A stretch of 64,000 bases of DNA from NCBI GenBank assembly GCA_020186115.1, contig WSYJ01000169.1, forward strand, positions 62,001 to 126,000, given 5' to 3'. A program made the translations under genes and the position numbers. This document shows positions 1 to 9,754 of this stretch, piece by piece. The notes beneath the pieces are model-generated. The model searched no databases, was not told the origin of the DNA, and saw nothing but the letters and a program-made list of their open reading frames with translations. The DNA is from Histomonas meleagridis. Lineage: Eukaryota; Parabasalia; Tritrichomonadida; Dientamoebidae. Numbering within the stretch: the first letter of the stretch is position 1; each line of letters begins with the position of its first letter.

Positions 1-245
1 CCTTGCAAATCACGAAACGCTTTTAGACCCTCAAAGATTCCAGTGCCATAGTGGAAAATTGAAGCTTGCGGAGGTAAAGAAATGTTTGAAAATGGTACTA
101 TTTTTATTGATTTCCACTCGTGGTCGTATGTGGCAATGAGCATATGATCAGTGAAAATTGAACCAAATGGAACACCGTGGAGATCGGGAATAGGCTTCTT
201 TTCGTTGGTTATTTCTTTTTCGAGACGATTAAAAAGAAACGACAT
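1..245 (-). CDS. Branched-chain amino acid aminotransferase, N-terminal part (runs off window)
   Basis: This is a reverse-strand reading frame whose 3' part lies outside the window. It gives about 81 residues with the N-terminal signature of fold-type IV, PLP-dependent branched-chain aminotransferases: a PFGSIFTDHML stretch around residues 27-37 and FHYGTGIFEGLKAFR just before the window edge. Known enzymes of this family transfer the amino group of Leu, Ile or Val to 2-oxoglutarate; the lysine that binds PLP would be downstream and is not seen. I chose the ATG at 245. An in-frame ATG at 320 would add 25 basic and hydrophobic residues, possibly an organelle-targeting extension, but the family start fits 245 better. 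Family identity is secure; the start is uncertain. Confidence 0.85.
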   Translation of the reverse strand, partial: MSFLFNRLEKEITNEKKPIPDLHGVPFGSIFTDHMLIATYDHEWKSIKIVPFSNISLPPQASIFHYGTGIFEGLKAFRDLQ

Positions 246-595
246 CAAAAAAAATGTTTCAGGTGAATAAAATATAATTTTTTGCCGTTGAAATAAAATT
301 TTCTTTTTCGCTTTAGACATGTCTAATCAGATTGATTTAATTTAAATGTTCTGAATTATTATTATATCTTCTTATAGTCTAATGATATATTCAGAATTAC
401 ATGAAGTTGTATTTTGCTAACAAATAAATAATATTTACTATCTTTATTACTTATTGTACATATAACACAAAATATTCATGAGTATTAAACACTTGTATAC
501 TTCTCATACACGAAATGATCAAAAGTTTAGAAACGCCGAATAATTTCCATACAAAATAACCGATTTTTATATCTTTGGTAACAAAGCAAACATTC
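246..595. other. Divergent intergenic region
   Basis: This separates the reverse-strand aminotransferase from the forward-strand sirtuin and should hold both promoters. It is AT-rich with no convincing reading frame. An AACCGATTTTT element lies about 30 nt upstream of the sirtuin ATG and recurs in the same position before the gene that starts at 51571. Confidence 0.5.
553..570 (+). promoter_or_regulatory. AACCGATTTTT-type upstream element
   Basis: ATAACCGATTTTT about 30 nt before the sirtuin ATG. The same string precedes the gene at 51571, also on its coding strand side. Its role is inferred from position only. Confidence 0.3.
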
Positions 596-1559
596 ATGTT
601 TAATTACACCAAAGTCTCTCCAAAAATGACTCACCCAATGAAACCAAAACTTATCAAAGGGTTGAGTTCGTTAGATTTTGATGGTCTTATTTCTTATATC
701 AAAAATGGATTTGCTCAAAATACTGTTTTTCTAACAGGCGCTGGTGCTTCTGTTGCCGCAGGAATCCCTGACTTTAGGTCACCTGGCACAGGCGTTTATT
801 CAAATCTTGAAAAATATAATTTGCCATATCCCGAAGCACCATTCTCTATTGATTATTTTGACAATAATCCAGCACCGTTTTTTGAAATTAAGCAACCTTT
901 TCTTAGTGGAGACTTTAAACCCGTTGCACCACATTACATGGCAACATTATTTGACAGGCATGATCTTCTTTTACGACTTTACACGCAAAATGTAGATGGC
1001 CTCGATCGGAAAGCAGGAGTTTCTGAAGATAAATTAGTTGAATGTCATGGAACTTATTCCACCAATACATGTCGAAATTGTGGCGATAAATCTAAACACG
1101 AAGATTACCTCGAAGAGTTCAAGACAGGCAAAGTTGTTTATTGCAAAAAATGTGGGATAGGGGTTGTTAAACCTGATTCCGTATTATTTGGTGAATCACT
1201 TCCAAAGCGATTTTATCATCTTTATCCAAATGACTTTGCATCTGCGGACCTTCTTATTGTTATTGGTACGTCACTGAAAGTTACTCCATGCTCATTACTT
1301 CCTGGATATTGTCGAAAAGATTGTCTTCGAGTTTTGATTAATAAAGAACCTGTTGCGACATATGAAGAAAAAGTCAGCGTCGACGAAAGACGAAATGTTT
1401 TGGTCGATTTAGCTGAGAATAGTCATAAAGAACTGTTTAAGTTCGGTCATGTTACAAATCGAAGAGATATTTTCCCTTCAGGGCGATTGCGAAGAAATAT
1501 GCAAACAAATAATTGATGCTTTAGGATGGACTGACGAATTTAATGAAATTCATTTGTAA
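596..1559 (+). CDS. SIR2-family NAD-dependent protein deacylase (class I sirtuin), one frameshift near the 3' end
   Basis: The protein has the full sirtuin core counted from the ATG at 596: GAGAS at about 48-52, GIPDFRSP at about 56-63, QNVDGLD near 131, the catalytic His in CHGT near 150, a CxxC...CxxC zinc site (TCRNCG and CKKCG) and GTSLKVTP near 224. Sirtuins use NAD+ to remove acyl groups from lysines, often on histones. The frame reaches a stop at 1516, but from about 1475 the next frame encodes the usual family C-terminus (GDCEEICKQI, then DALGW) to a stop at 1557-1559. One extra base in the CCC run near 1474 would explain the break. Either the true C-terminus is altered, or it is a base-calling error or a recent mutation. 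An in-frame ATG at 626 is an alternative start. Confidence 0.9.
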
Positions 1560-1732
1560 ATAATTTAATTGATTATCAAAAAGTGTAATAAAAAGACTTC
1601 ATTTTCATTATTGATTGATGATACAAATTTCCTATAAAACATATTTTTCAAAATTTTTTATTTGATGATTATTTTCTTTTTCTTCAAATCTAAATTATCC
1701 TCGTGTGTTTGAAACAAATCTAATTAGATTGC

Positions 1733-1781
1733 CCACTTTGTCATCACTTTATTGGGATCGCGTTTTATAGCAATTTCTTTT
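1733..1781 (-). repeat. Short fragment duplicated from the SLC12 transporter gene
   Basis: About 49 bp (ACTTTATTGGGATCGCGTTT and flanks) matches the inside of the SLC12 transporter gene near 16650-16695 and the fragment at 9257-9305. It starts exactly where the last ankyrin cassette of locus A stops, and locus B has the same junction. It is non-coding here. Confidence 0.75.
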
Positions 1782-2636
1782 AATTATCTCCTTTTTCATT
1801 TAGTAATTTAACTATTTCTGTATAACCATTATAAGATGCTAATATAAGTGCTGTATCAAATAGTTTAAATGATTTCCAAATATTATTTTGAAATATTAAA
1901 TTATTCAAAGAAATTCTAAATAAAACAAATAAATATCTTTAGCATTAATATCAATTCCTTCTTGTTCAAGAAGTAACTTAACTATTTCTGTATGACCATA
2001 ATAAGATGCTAACATAAGTGCTGTCCAAAATAATTTAAATAATTTCCAAATATTATTTTGAAATTTTAAATTATTAAAATAAATTCTAAATAAAACAAAT
2101 AAATACCTTTTGCATTAATATCAATTCCTTTTTGTTCAAGAAGTAATTTAACTATTTCTGTACAACCAGTTGAAGATGCCCAAATAAGTGCTGTATAAAA
2201 TCATTATAATAATTTCCAAATATTATTTTGAAATTCCAAATTATCAAAACAAATATCAAACAAAACAGCTAAAGATTTTGAACATTAATATCAATTCCTT
2301 TTTGTTCAAGAAGTAATTTAACTATTTCTACATGACTATTCCAAGATGCAAAAATAAGTGCTGAACTATTTAATTTAAATAATTTCCAAATATTATTTTA
2401 AAATCGAAAATTATTAAAATAAATTTCAAATAAAATAAAAAAATATTTTTAGCATTAATATCAATTCCTTTTTGTTCAAGAAGATATTTAACTATTTCTG
2501 TATGACCTTTAACAGATGCTTTCATAAGTGCTGTTTCAAATATTTTAAATAATTTCCAAATAGTATTTTGAAATATCAAATTATTAAATTAAATTTCAAT
2601 TAAAACAAATGAATATCTTCAGCATTAATATCAGTT
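1780..2636 (-). repeat. Ankyrin cassette array of locus A (5 units of about 170 nt)
   Basis: Read on the reverse strand, five ankyrin repeats follow the DUF3447 segment. Each has a coding part of about 100 nt (pattern TALxxASxNGHTEIVKLLLE then GIDINAK) and a very AT-rich spacer of about 70 nt. All five repeats translate without stops or frame changes. The last one is shortened to KLLNEKGDN and closes with TAA at 1780-1782 followed by AA, so the stop sits in a TAAA signal. The spacers contain stops and change the frame from unit to unit, so an uninterrupted protein needs the spacers removed. They share the core ATATTTGGAAATTATTTAAA with spacers at the other three loci. Confidence 0.8.
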
Positions 2637-3802
2637 CCTTCTTGATCTAAAATGTATTTTACAAGTTCAATATTTCCTGATTTAGATGAATAACCTAAAA
2701 TATCTTTTGGCGTGTGATGCTCTTTCATAAAATATTTTGTGAGATATATATTTCCAATTCTTGCAGCTGCATTAATAATATCATCGTTAATCTCCATTCC
2801 TTCTTTTTGCAAATATGTAAAGAGTTCATAGTTGTTCCATTTGATACATTTCTTTCCTAAAAATCCCAAATTTTTGATATCTTCTAATTTGTTTTCATAA
2901 AGATATTTAAAGATATCATTTCGATGAAATTTAATTGCTGTTTCATATGCATTTTTAAATGATGAATGATTTTGTTCACATAAATGAATAATTTCAATGT
3001 TTCCACCTGCAATTGCATATTTACCTGTGTTTTCTACATTTGCACCATTCATAAGTAAATATTTAAAACATTTAATTGAAGAAAAAAATGCTGCATATTC
3101 AATTAATGTAATCCGATATTGATTAATAAAATCACATCTTTCATAAACTGATGGTTCAATTATTTGATTAAAATCAAAATCATTTTGTGATGATATTTCT
3201 TGAAGTTTTTCAATTTCATCGTTTCGAATTATTTTTGTTATTTCATTTGGATTATGTCCTTCTTCAATATATTTCTTATGAAGTTCCCAATCATTCTTTG
3301 AAAGTTCTTCATAATGTTTTTTTATATACTGTTTAATTCCATAGCAATAATATTCATTAATTTCTTCTTGCGTCATGTGGTGTGCAAAACATTCATTGGT
3401 TCTTTTATAATCAACCTTTGGACTCTGAAGAAATTTATTTTCAAAAAGATAATAAAGAATATACTTTGATTCTTCTGAATATTTAGAAAGAAGTATACCT
3501 TCAAATACATCAAAAATTTTTGATTTAATTTTGTTGTTTTCTTCAAATATTTCAATTTGTTTTAAAAAGTTTGAATAAATATCAAAGTCATTCATTCTGA
3601 ACATGGAAATTGTATATATTGTTTGGACTAATATAAAATTGAATGAAATAGGATGATTTTCATCATAAATGTCAATTATTGAATTTGCTGATTCTATAAT
3701 ATTTGTTTTAGCCAACCTAAAGAGGGTTTGCATGATTGATTGATGAATTTCGATATCATTTAATTGTTTTTGCTTCTTCACTTTTTTATGGTTTGTCTTC
3801 AC
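2600..3802 (-). CDS. DUF3447/ankyrin protein, N-terminal exon-like segment (locus A)
   Basis: This is a 400-residue reading frame of the trichomonad-expanded DUF3447 family. An N-terminal helical region leads to the hallmark ELSKNDWELHKKYIEEGHNP at about 166-185 and the DUF3447 core (YAAFFSSIKCFKYLLMNGA, then GKYAIAGGNIE), and it ends with one ankyrin-type unit. Function is unknown; ankyrin repeats bind proteins. The frame opens with GTG directly after a stop. The first in-frame ATG is at 3733, inside the conserved N-terminal homology, so the start codon may have been lost or the protein is shorter. It continues into the cassette array at 1780-2636. It is divergent from the Sel1 gene at 3941, with an AACGGTT element between them. 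Confidence 0.8.
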   Translation of the reverse strand: MKTNHKKVKKQKQLNDIEIHQSIMQTLFRLAKTNIIESANSIIDIYDENHPISFNFILVQTIYTISMFRMNDFDIYSNFLKQIEIFEENNKIKSKIFDVFEGILLSKYSEESKYILYYLFENKFLQSPKVDYKRTNECFAHHMTQEEINEYYCYGIKQYIKKHYEELSKNDWELHKKYIEEGHNPNEITKIIRNDEIEKLQEISSQNDFDFNQIIEPSVYERCDFINQYRITLIEYAAFFSSIKCFKYLLMNGANVENTGKYAIAGGNIEIIHLCEQNHSSFKNAYETAIKFHRNDIFKYLYENKLEDIKNLGFLGKKCIKWNNYELFTYLQKEGMEINDDIINAAARIGNIYLTKYFMKEHHTPKDILGYSSKSGNIELVKYILDQEGTDINAEDIHLF

Positions 3803-3940
3803 TCACGATATGTATCGGCTTTTTCATTGTTTTTAACGGTTTGGGTAAATTTTGAAGCAATTCAAACATCACATCACACAACATTCTGAAATCCTATATG
3901 TAAACTATTCAATAAAAAAAGATTTGCCAAACAAAATTTT

Positions 3941-5605
3941 ATGACTGATTTTTCCAAAATTAAAGAGAACTTATCCCAAATTGAAGAACAAGCAAAAGAA
4001 AATCCACAAATATATATGGATCTTGGTAATTTGTTCTTAAGAGGAGAAGGTATTGAACATGATATCAATAAAGCGATTGAATATTTCCAAAAAGGGTCTG
4101 ATGCAGGAATAAATGATGCATCATTTAATCTTGCACAAATTTATCATATCGGTTTGGGAGGTAATCCAATTGATATCCCAAAAGCCGTCAACTTATATGA
4201 GAAATGTGTCTTAAATGACGATCTTACAGCTATGTTTAATTTAGCGATGATTTATATTGTAGGTAAAAAAAAAAAAAAAAATATTCCACGTGGTATTGAG
4301 TTACTCGAAACATCAGCACAAAAGGGTTTTGCTCATTCTATATATAATCTTGCATTACAATATTTAAGTGGAGAAAATGTTCCCTATGATTGTCAAAAAG
4401 CAATTGAATTATTAGAAACAGGATCAGAAAAAGGGTATTTTAATTGCACAATAAGACTTGCGATGCTTTATCGCGATGGTTAAAGAGATTCCACCAGATT
4501 TAGGGAAATGTGGAAGAATTTTAGTTGAATCAGCCAAAACTAAGAATCCTGATGCATTATGTTCATTAGGAGAATATTATGAATATATTGGGAAGAACAC
4601 GAGTCTTATTCAAAGGTCTGTTGAATGTTATGAAGAAGCAATCTTAAAAAAATCATACACGTTCAATGTATAACTTAGCAAATTTATTAGTTAATACACC
4701 AGGACATTTTGTGCCACGTAATCCGAAAAGATCAATCGAACTTTTAACGAAAGCTTCTGAATTAGGTGATTTAAATTCGATGAAAAAATTAGCTGAAATT
4801 TATAGGGAAAAAGATCCTTATAAATCATTATATTATTATGAAAAAAGGTTCTGAATTAGGTGATGATGATTGTACTTATAACTTAGCTTTAATGTATCAA
4901 AAAGGTGAAGGAATACCTAAAAATAAAAAGAAATCTTTAGAATTATATCAAAAAGCAGCAAGTAATAACCATGTTCAAGCATTAACTAATTTAGGTGTTA
5001 TGTATCATTATGGAAAAGGAGTCGAAAAGGATTTAAATAAAGCATCCGAGTATTATGAAGCTGCTGCTAAAAAAGACATTTAAATGCAATTTATAATTTA
5101 GGTGTACTTTATTCACAAGATGAAGAAATGAAAAAATATTCCGAAAGCTTTAGAATATTTCGAAATGGCAAGAAAGAAAGGGGACACAATGGCAATGCAT
5201 AACATGGCATTAATATATTTAAATGGTAATGGAATAGAACAAAATGTACAAAAAGCTGTCGATATATGTGAAGAATTAATTAAAATGAATTACTATAAAG
5301 TTATTGATACTTTAATTAAAATTTACGCAAATGGGAAAGGAAATGTTGCCAAAAATCCAAAAAGAGCTTTGGAGTTATGTCAATTTATGTTCGATAACCA
5401 AAATTTCCAATTTTTAGATGTCGCTATAAAATTGTTAAAAGAAGAAAACCCACCAAATAATGAACGAATTTTGGAAATTTTGGAAAATGGCGCAAAGCAG
5501 AATGATCGATTCGCTTTGATAGAATTAATAAGAGTGTATTCAGAAGGCGATTTTGGAGTGGCACCTTCCGAAGAAAAGATGAATTTCTATCAGGGAAAAA
5601 CTTAA
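3941..5605 (+). pseudogene. Sel1-like repeat (TPR-like) protein gene, broken by about five frameshifts
   Basis: Successive reading frames all encode Sel1-like repeats, with the pattern A(M/L)xNLAxxYxxGxGVxxDxxKAxEYYExAAxKG. The family forms alpha-solenoid adaptor scaffolds. Frame changes lie near 4480, 4665, 4845, 5075 and 5140. Several are in A-runs: one base too many in GAAAAAAGG near 4845 and in ATGAAAAAATATT near 5135, and one G missing near 5075. A run of about 17 A sits at 4266-4282. The ATG at 3941 begins MTDFSKIKEN. Genes of 2-4 kb elsewhere in the window are unbroken, so poor base calling alone is unlikely and I treat this as a pseudogene. The end is a TAA at 5603. Confidence 0.75.
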
Positions 5606-6142
5606 TATGACCCCTGAATGCACGATTTGGTAAATAAAATTTCTGATTTTTTGTTGAATATGTTTTAGTGACGAAATATACACTTGCATATGTAAGTAAG
5701 TTTTAATAAAAGATCAATTTTTTCTTCTTTCTTAGCATCTGTAAAAAATTGCTTTGAAGTTTACTTGTCGGAAACACAAAAAATTACTTTTAACATGGAT
5801 GAAAATAACACACTTGGAGTACATGACAAAATAAATGTTCACTAACATTTTCCTTGATATAAAATTGCTTAGTGAATTTAAAATATTGACAGTATTTCAA
5901 AATGAGATTTAAAAATTATTTTGTTTTAAAACATTTATTCTTGAAATTCATATTGGATATTATGATAAAAAAAAATACTTTTGATAAGAATTTTTTGCAA
6001 CAAAGCATAATAGGACTCATGTTTTACAAATCCTTGGAATTTGTGTTCATTGCTTAACATAAGCCTACTATCAATTTTTTTGATAAAGTTTGTTTGACAT
6101 GAAAAGTGATTTCTTCAGATATTTTCAAAGTTTTTTTTCGAA
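5606..6142. other. Intergenic region
   Basis: AT-rich sequence between the Sel1 pseudogene and the four-span membrane protein. I see no reading frame, RNA gene or long repeat in it. Confidence 0.4.
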
Positions 6143-6715
6143 ATGAGTATTACATTTTCACCTACTGAAAGCGCTATTTTTCTTTCATATTTTGTTATTA
6201 TTTTTATACTTATTTTAGTAATTATCATTTGTTGCATTGCATTTACTATTTTGTCTGGAATACATTGGAGTAAAATTAGATATGATTACTCAATAGATTC
6301 TGAAAACATTAGTTACAACTTGTATATTTTATATGTTATGACTACTATTTCATGGGTGTCACCAATTGTTCTTGCCTTTTTTATTATAATTTTCTTGATT
6401 ATTCCAATCAAAATCCGTCAAAAAATCCCTGGTAGGATATACCACATTTATTTATTTATATTATTTTTAATTCTATTATTCAATTTATCATCAGATATAT
6501 GCTGTTTTGCTTATTCAGCACCAAATAAGTGTTCAAGCATCAGAAATATCCAAACACAAACATTGCGATTTGATAAAGAAACATGTAATAAATATCACTC
6601 AAGCATCGAAGCGTTCTTTTATTTATATGTCATTTCATTTGTACTGGATGTAATTCTTATTTTGTGTCCGTTTTGTAGTTGTCCTCAGGATAAAGAAAAA
6701 CAACTTTCAGCGTAA
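6143..6715 (+). CDS. Four-span integral membrane protein, unidentified
   Basis: A 190-residue protein with four hydrophobic spans at about 13-37, 62-87, 100-120 and 157-177. The loop of about 35 residues between spans 3 and 4 contains a CC pair (DICCF) and two more cysteines, and the tail ends CPFCSCPQDKEKQ. The topology resembles tetraspanins, but the loop is short and the canonical CCG motif is absent, so I do not assign the family. The ATG at 6143 is the first in frame. TAACATATAAA follows the coding sequence and provides a plausible poly(A) signal. Confidence 0.6.
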   Translation: MSITFSPTESAIFLSYFVIIFILILVIIICCIAFTILSGIHWSKIRYDYSIDSENISYNLYILYVMTTISWVSPIVLAFFIIIFLIIPIKIRQKIPGRIYHIYLFILFLILLFNLSSDICCFAYSAPNKCSSIRNIQTQTLRFDKETCNKYHSSIEAFFYLYVISFVLDVILILCPFCSCPQDKEKQLSA

Positions 6716-7360
6716 CATATAAAACATTATGAAGATAAATTAACTTTTAATATGTTGCTATGTAAACCATCGCTTATTGTATTTACTTTTTTTTATGAGT
6801 GACATTTTTGTCGTAATATTATTTATTTTGTTATAAATCTTGTAACTCCTCAATAAAAGTTTTATTATTTATTAAAGATCTATTATTGTTATAATACTTA
6901 CATTTATGAGATTTTATATTTAAAAATTATTTTGAAAATTTATGTTTTTTTTTTAGTCTTCGCTTTAAAGATACAAGTATCAGGTTGGGGAGCACCTTAT
7001 TTACATATGATGTGTAGGTTTAAGACTTTCAGTAGTTGTATTATTAATTCTAGAATGGAAAGAAATACTTGCATTTGCTCTATTAGCTTTACATTGTTAT
7101 ATTATATATTCCACACAAAGAATGAAAAAAAAAATAATTAAATTAATGCTTTATAATGTCTATAAAAAATTTTGCTTTTACACTCAAGAAATTTTTAATT
7201 AAAGATTACCATAAATAAATGATAGCTTGTAAACGTAATAATTTTTTTCTCAACCTATTTCCCTTTACATTTCATAGCCCTTTGATAAAATCTATTTATA
7301 TGAGATGATGTGTGGCAAATTGATTTGAGGGGAGTTAAAACTGACATTATTTTTTGTTTC
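6716..7360. other. Intergenic region with a possible gene remnant
   Basis: Around 6935-7200 two frames on the + strand carry hydrophobic, protein-like sequence that does not join up: QVSGWGAPYLHMM in one, then GLRLSVVVLLILEWKEIL in another from about 7013. This could be a decayed membrane-protein gene, but I cannot name it. The rest is AT-rich and featureless. Confidence 0.3.
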
Positions 7361-8630
7361 ATGTTGGAGAAAAAGAGTAACTTACAAGAAAACAATCAAA
7401 AACCAGGAACAAAAGAAATGAAAATCATTAAATCAATTCAACAAATCATATTTGGTTTAAATAAAGAAAATATTTCTCAAGCAGCTCAATCAATTATTTC
7501 CATATTTGATTATAGTTATCCATATTCATTTAATATTGTTATGAGTCATTATGTTATTATCTGTGTTTTTTATTGAAAAGAATGATTTCGATATATATTT
7601 GAATTTTATGAAAGAAATTGAAAAATTTCAAGAAACCAATAAAGTCAAATCTAAAATTTTTGATGTTTTTACTAATTTCCTTCTTTTTGCAAAATTTATT
7701 GACCTCGATCCAAATTACACAGGAATTTACAAGCAAAAATTATATTATCCACTTTTGAAAATGTATGAAAATAATATTCTTGATCTAAAAATATTGTAAG
7801 ATGAGAAAAATCCATATTTTATCCATTATATGTCTAAAGAAGAAATTTATAAACAAAAAAATTTTAGCTCTTTTAACCAAATCATTGCTAATTATGAAGA
7901 ATTATCAAAGAATGATTGGGAACTTCATAAGAAATATATTGAAGAAGGACATAATCCAAATGAAATTGCAAAAATAATTCGAAATGATGAAATTGAAAAA
8001 CTTCAAGAAATAACATCACAACCAAAATTTGATTTTAATCAAAAAATTAAACCATCACTTTATGAAAGATGTTCATTTATTAATGAAGAAAATGTTTCAT
8101 TAATTGATTATGCAGCATTTTTTTCTTCAATTAAATGTTTTAAATATTTACTTATGAATGGTGCAGATGTGGAAAACACAGGTAAATATGCAATTGCAGG
8201 TGGAAACATTGAAATTGTTCATTTATGTGAACAAAATCATTCATCATTTAAAGATGCATATGAAACAGCAATTGAATTTCATCGAAATGATATTTTTAAT
8301 TATCTTTATGAAAATAAAATTATCGAAATTGATGATATAGAAAAATTAGGCTCTCTATGTATTATGTTTTGGAACATTGAAGCTGTTATGGTTTTAGAGA
8401 AAAATGGAATGAAAATAAATGAAAATATTCTCAATAATATGGTAAAAATTGGAAATCTTTATCTCATTAAGTATTTTCTGAAAGAAAATCCAATTCCAAA
8501 AAATATTTTTGCATACTCTCCCGAATTAGGGAACATTGAACTCGTTGAATATCTTTTAAATCAAGAAGGAATTGATATTAATGTTAAAGATATTTATTTA
8601 TTTTGTTTGATATTAATTTCAATAATTTGA
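7361..8630 (+). pseudogene. DUF3447/ankyrin protein, N-terminal segment (locus B), frameshift and stop
   Basis: Same family as locus A. From the ATG at 7361 (MLEKKSNLQEN) the N-terminal helical part reads to about 7560, where the homology changes frame. An in-frame TAA at 7797-7799 then interrupts it, and the remainder from 7830 has the intact DWELHKKYIEEGHNP and DUF3447 core and ends in an ankyrin-like unit. Two disabling changes in one segment suggest a pseudogene. Spliced or recombined use of the downstream part remains possible, because the cassette array after it is largely intact. Confidence 0.7.
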
Positions 8631-9258
8631 TAATTTAAAATAATATCTGGAAATTATGTAAATTAATTTATACAGCACTTATTTGTGCATCTGAATTTGG
8701 TTACGCCGAAATAGTTAAATTACTTCTTGAACAAGAAGGAATTGATATTAATGCTAAAAATATTTATTTGTTTTATTTAATATTTATTTTAATAATTTTA
8801 TATTTACAAATAATATTTGGAAATTATTTAAATTATTTAGAACAGCACTTATTTATGCATCTTATAATGGTCGTACAGAAATAGTTAAGTTACTTCTTGA
8901 ACAAAAAAGGAATTGATATTAATGCTCAGGATATTTATTTGTTTTATTTAATATTTATTTTTAATAATTTAATATTTCAAAATAATATTTGGAAATTATA
9001 TAAATTATTTAGAACAGCACTTATTTGTGCATCTTCAAATGGTCATACAGAAATAGTTAAATTACTTCTTGAACAAGAAGGAATTGATATTAATGCTAAA
9101 TCTATTTATTTGTTTTATTTAATATTTATTTTAATAATTTGATATTTCAAAATAATATTTGGAAATTATATAAATTATTTGATACAGCACTTATTTGTGC
9201 ATCTTCAAATGGTCATACAGAAATAGTTAAATTACTAAATGAAAAAGGGGCTAATTAA
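8631..9258 (+). repeat. Ankyrin cassette array of locus B (4 units)
   Basis: Four ankyrin cassettes begin with ACAGCACTT at 8672, 8842, 9014 and 9184, spacings of 170, 172 and 170 nt. None of these is a multiple of three, so the frame changes at each spacer. Three units are clean. The second has one extra A in its CAAAAAAGG run, which breaks the end of the repeat. The terminal unit ends KLLNEKGAN with TAA at 9256-9258 followed by AA. Spacers share about 65 nt of AT-rich sequence, including ATATTTGGAAATTAT. Confidence 0.8.
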
Positions 9259-9680
9259 AAGAAATTGCCATAAAACGCGATCCCAATAAAGTGACGACAA
9301 AAGTGGTTTTGATGAATAAAAATTTGTGATAAGAAGAGAAACATAATGTAATCGAAGAGATACAGAGGTAGAATGCGCTATAACAATAGTAATACCAATG
9401 GCAGCCCCAATTTCGGGACCAAGTGTACGTGATAATAAATAATAACATCCGCCTTCTTTCATTTCTCCATTAGTGGCAATAACACAAATACTTGTAAGTG
9501 TTCCAATGGAAACACATGTGGTAATAAAATAAAAAAGAAGACTATAGCCCCAACCAATGTTTGAAATCGTACGATGTAAATCAAGGAAATATGTAACACA
9601 TAGAAGATTATAAAATACAGGAATAAAGACACCAGAAAACCAGTGGAAAGTATGTTTTATATTAATGTGATCTGTTAAAT
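9257..9680 (-). repeat. Displaced copy of an internal SLC12 transporter segment
   Basis: About 424 bp is nearly identical to 16648-17073 of the intact transporter gene; only a few substitutions are visible (for example GTGACGACAA against GTGATGACAA). It covers the first transmembrane spans and keeps a short open frame (GGCYYLLSRTLGPE) but has no start and no continuation, so it is a gene fragment. It begins immediately after the ankyrin stop of locus B, the same junction as at locus A. Confidence 0.9.
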
Positions 9681-9754
9681 ACAGAAATTTCCATCATTTA
9701 TATTAATATTTATTTAAGTCACATTATTTTTAATCTTCATTGGAGTCTTTTTCT

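Noticed and set aside
6143-6715. Tetraspanin assignment
   Set aside because: Four spans and a CC pair fit, but the CCG motif and the usual long second loop are missing.
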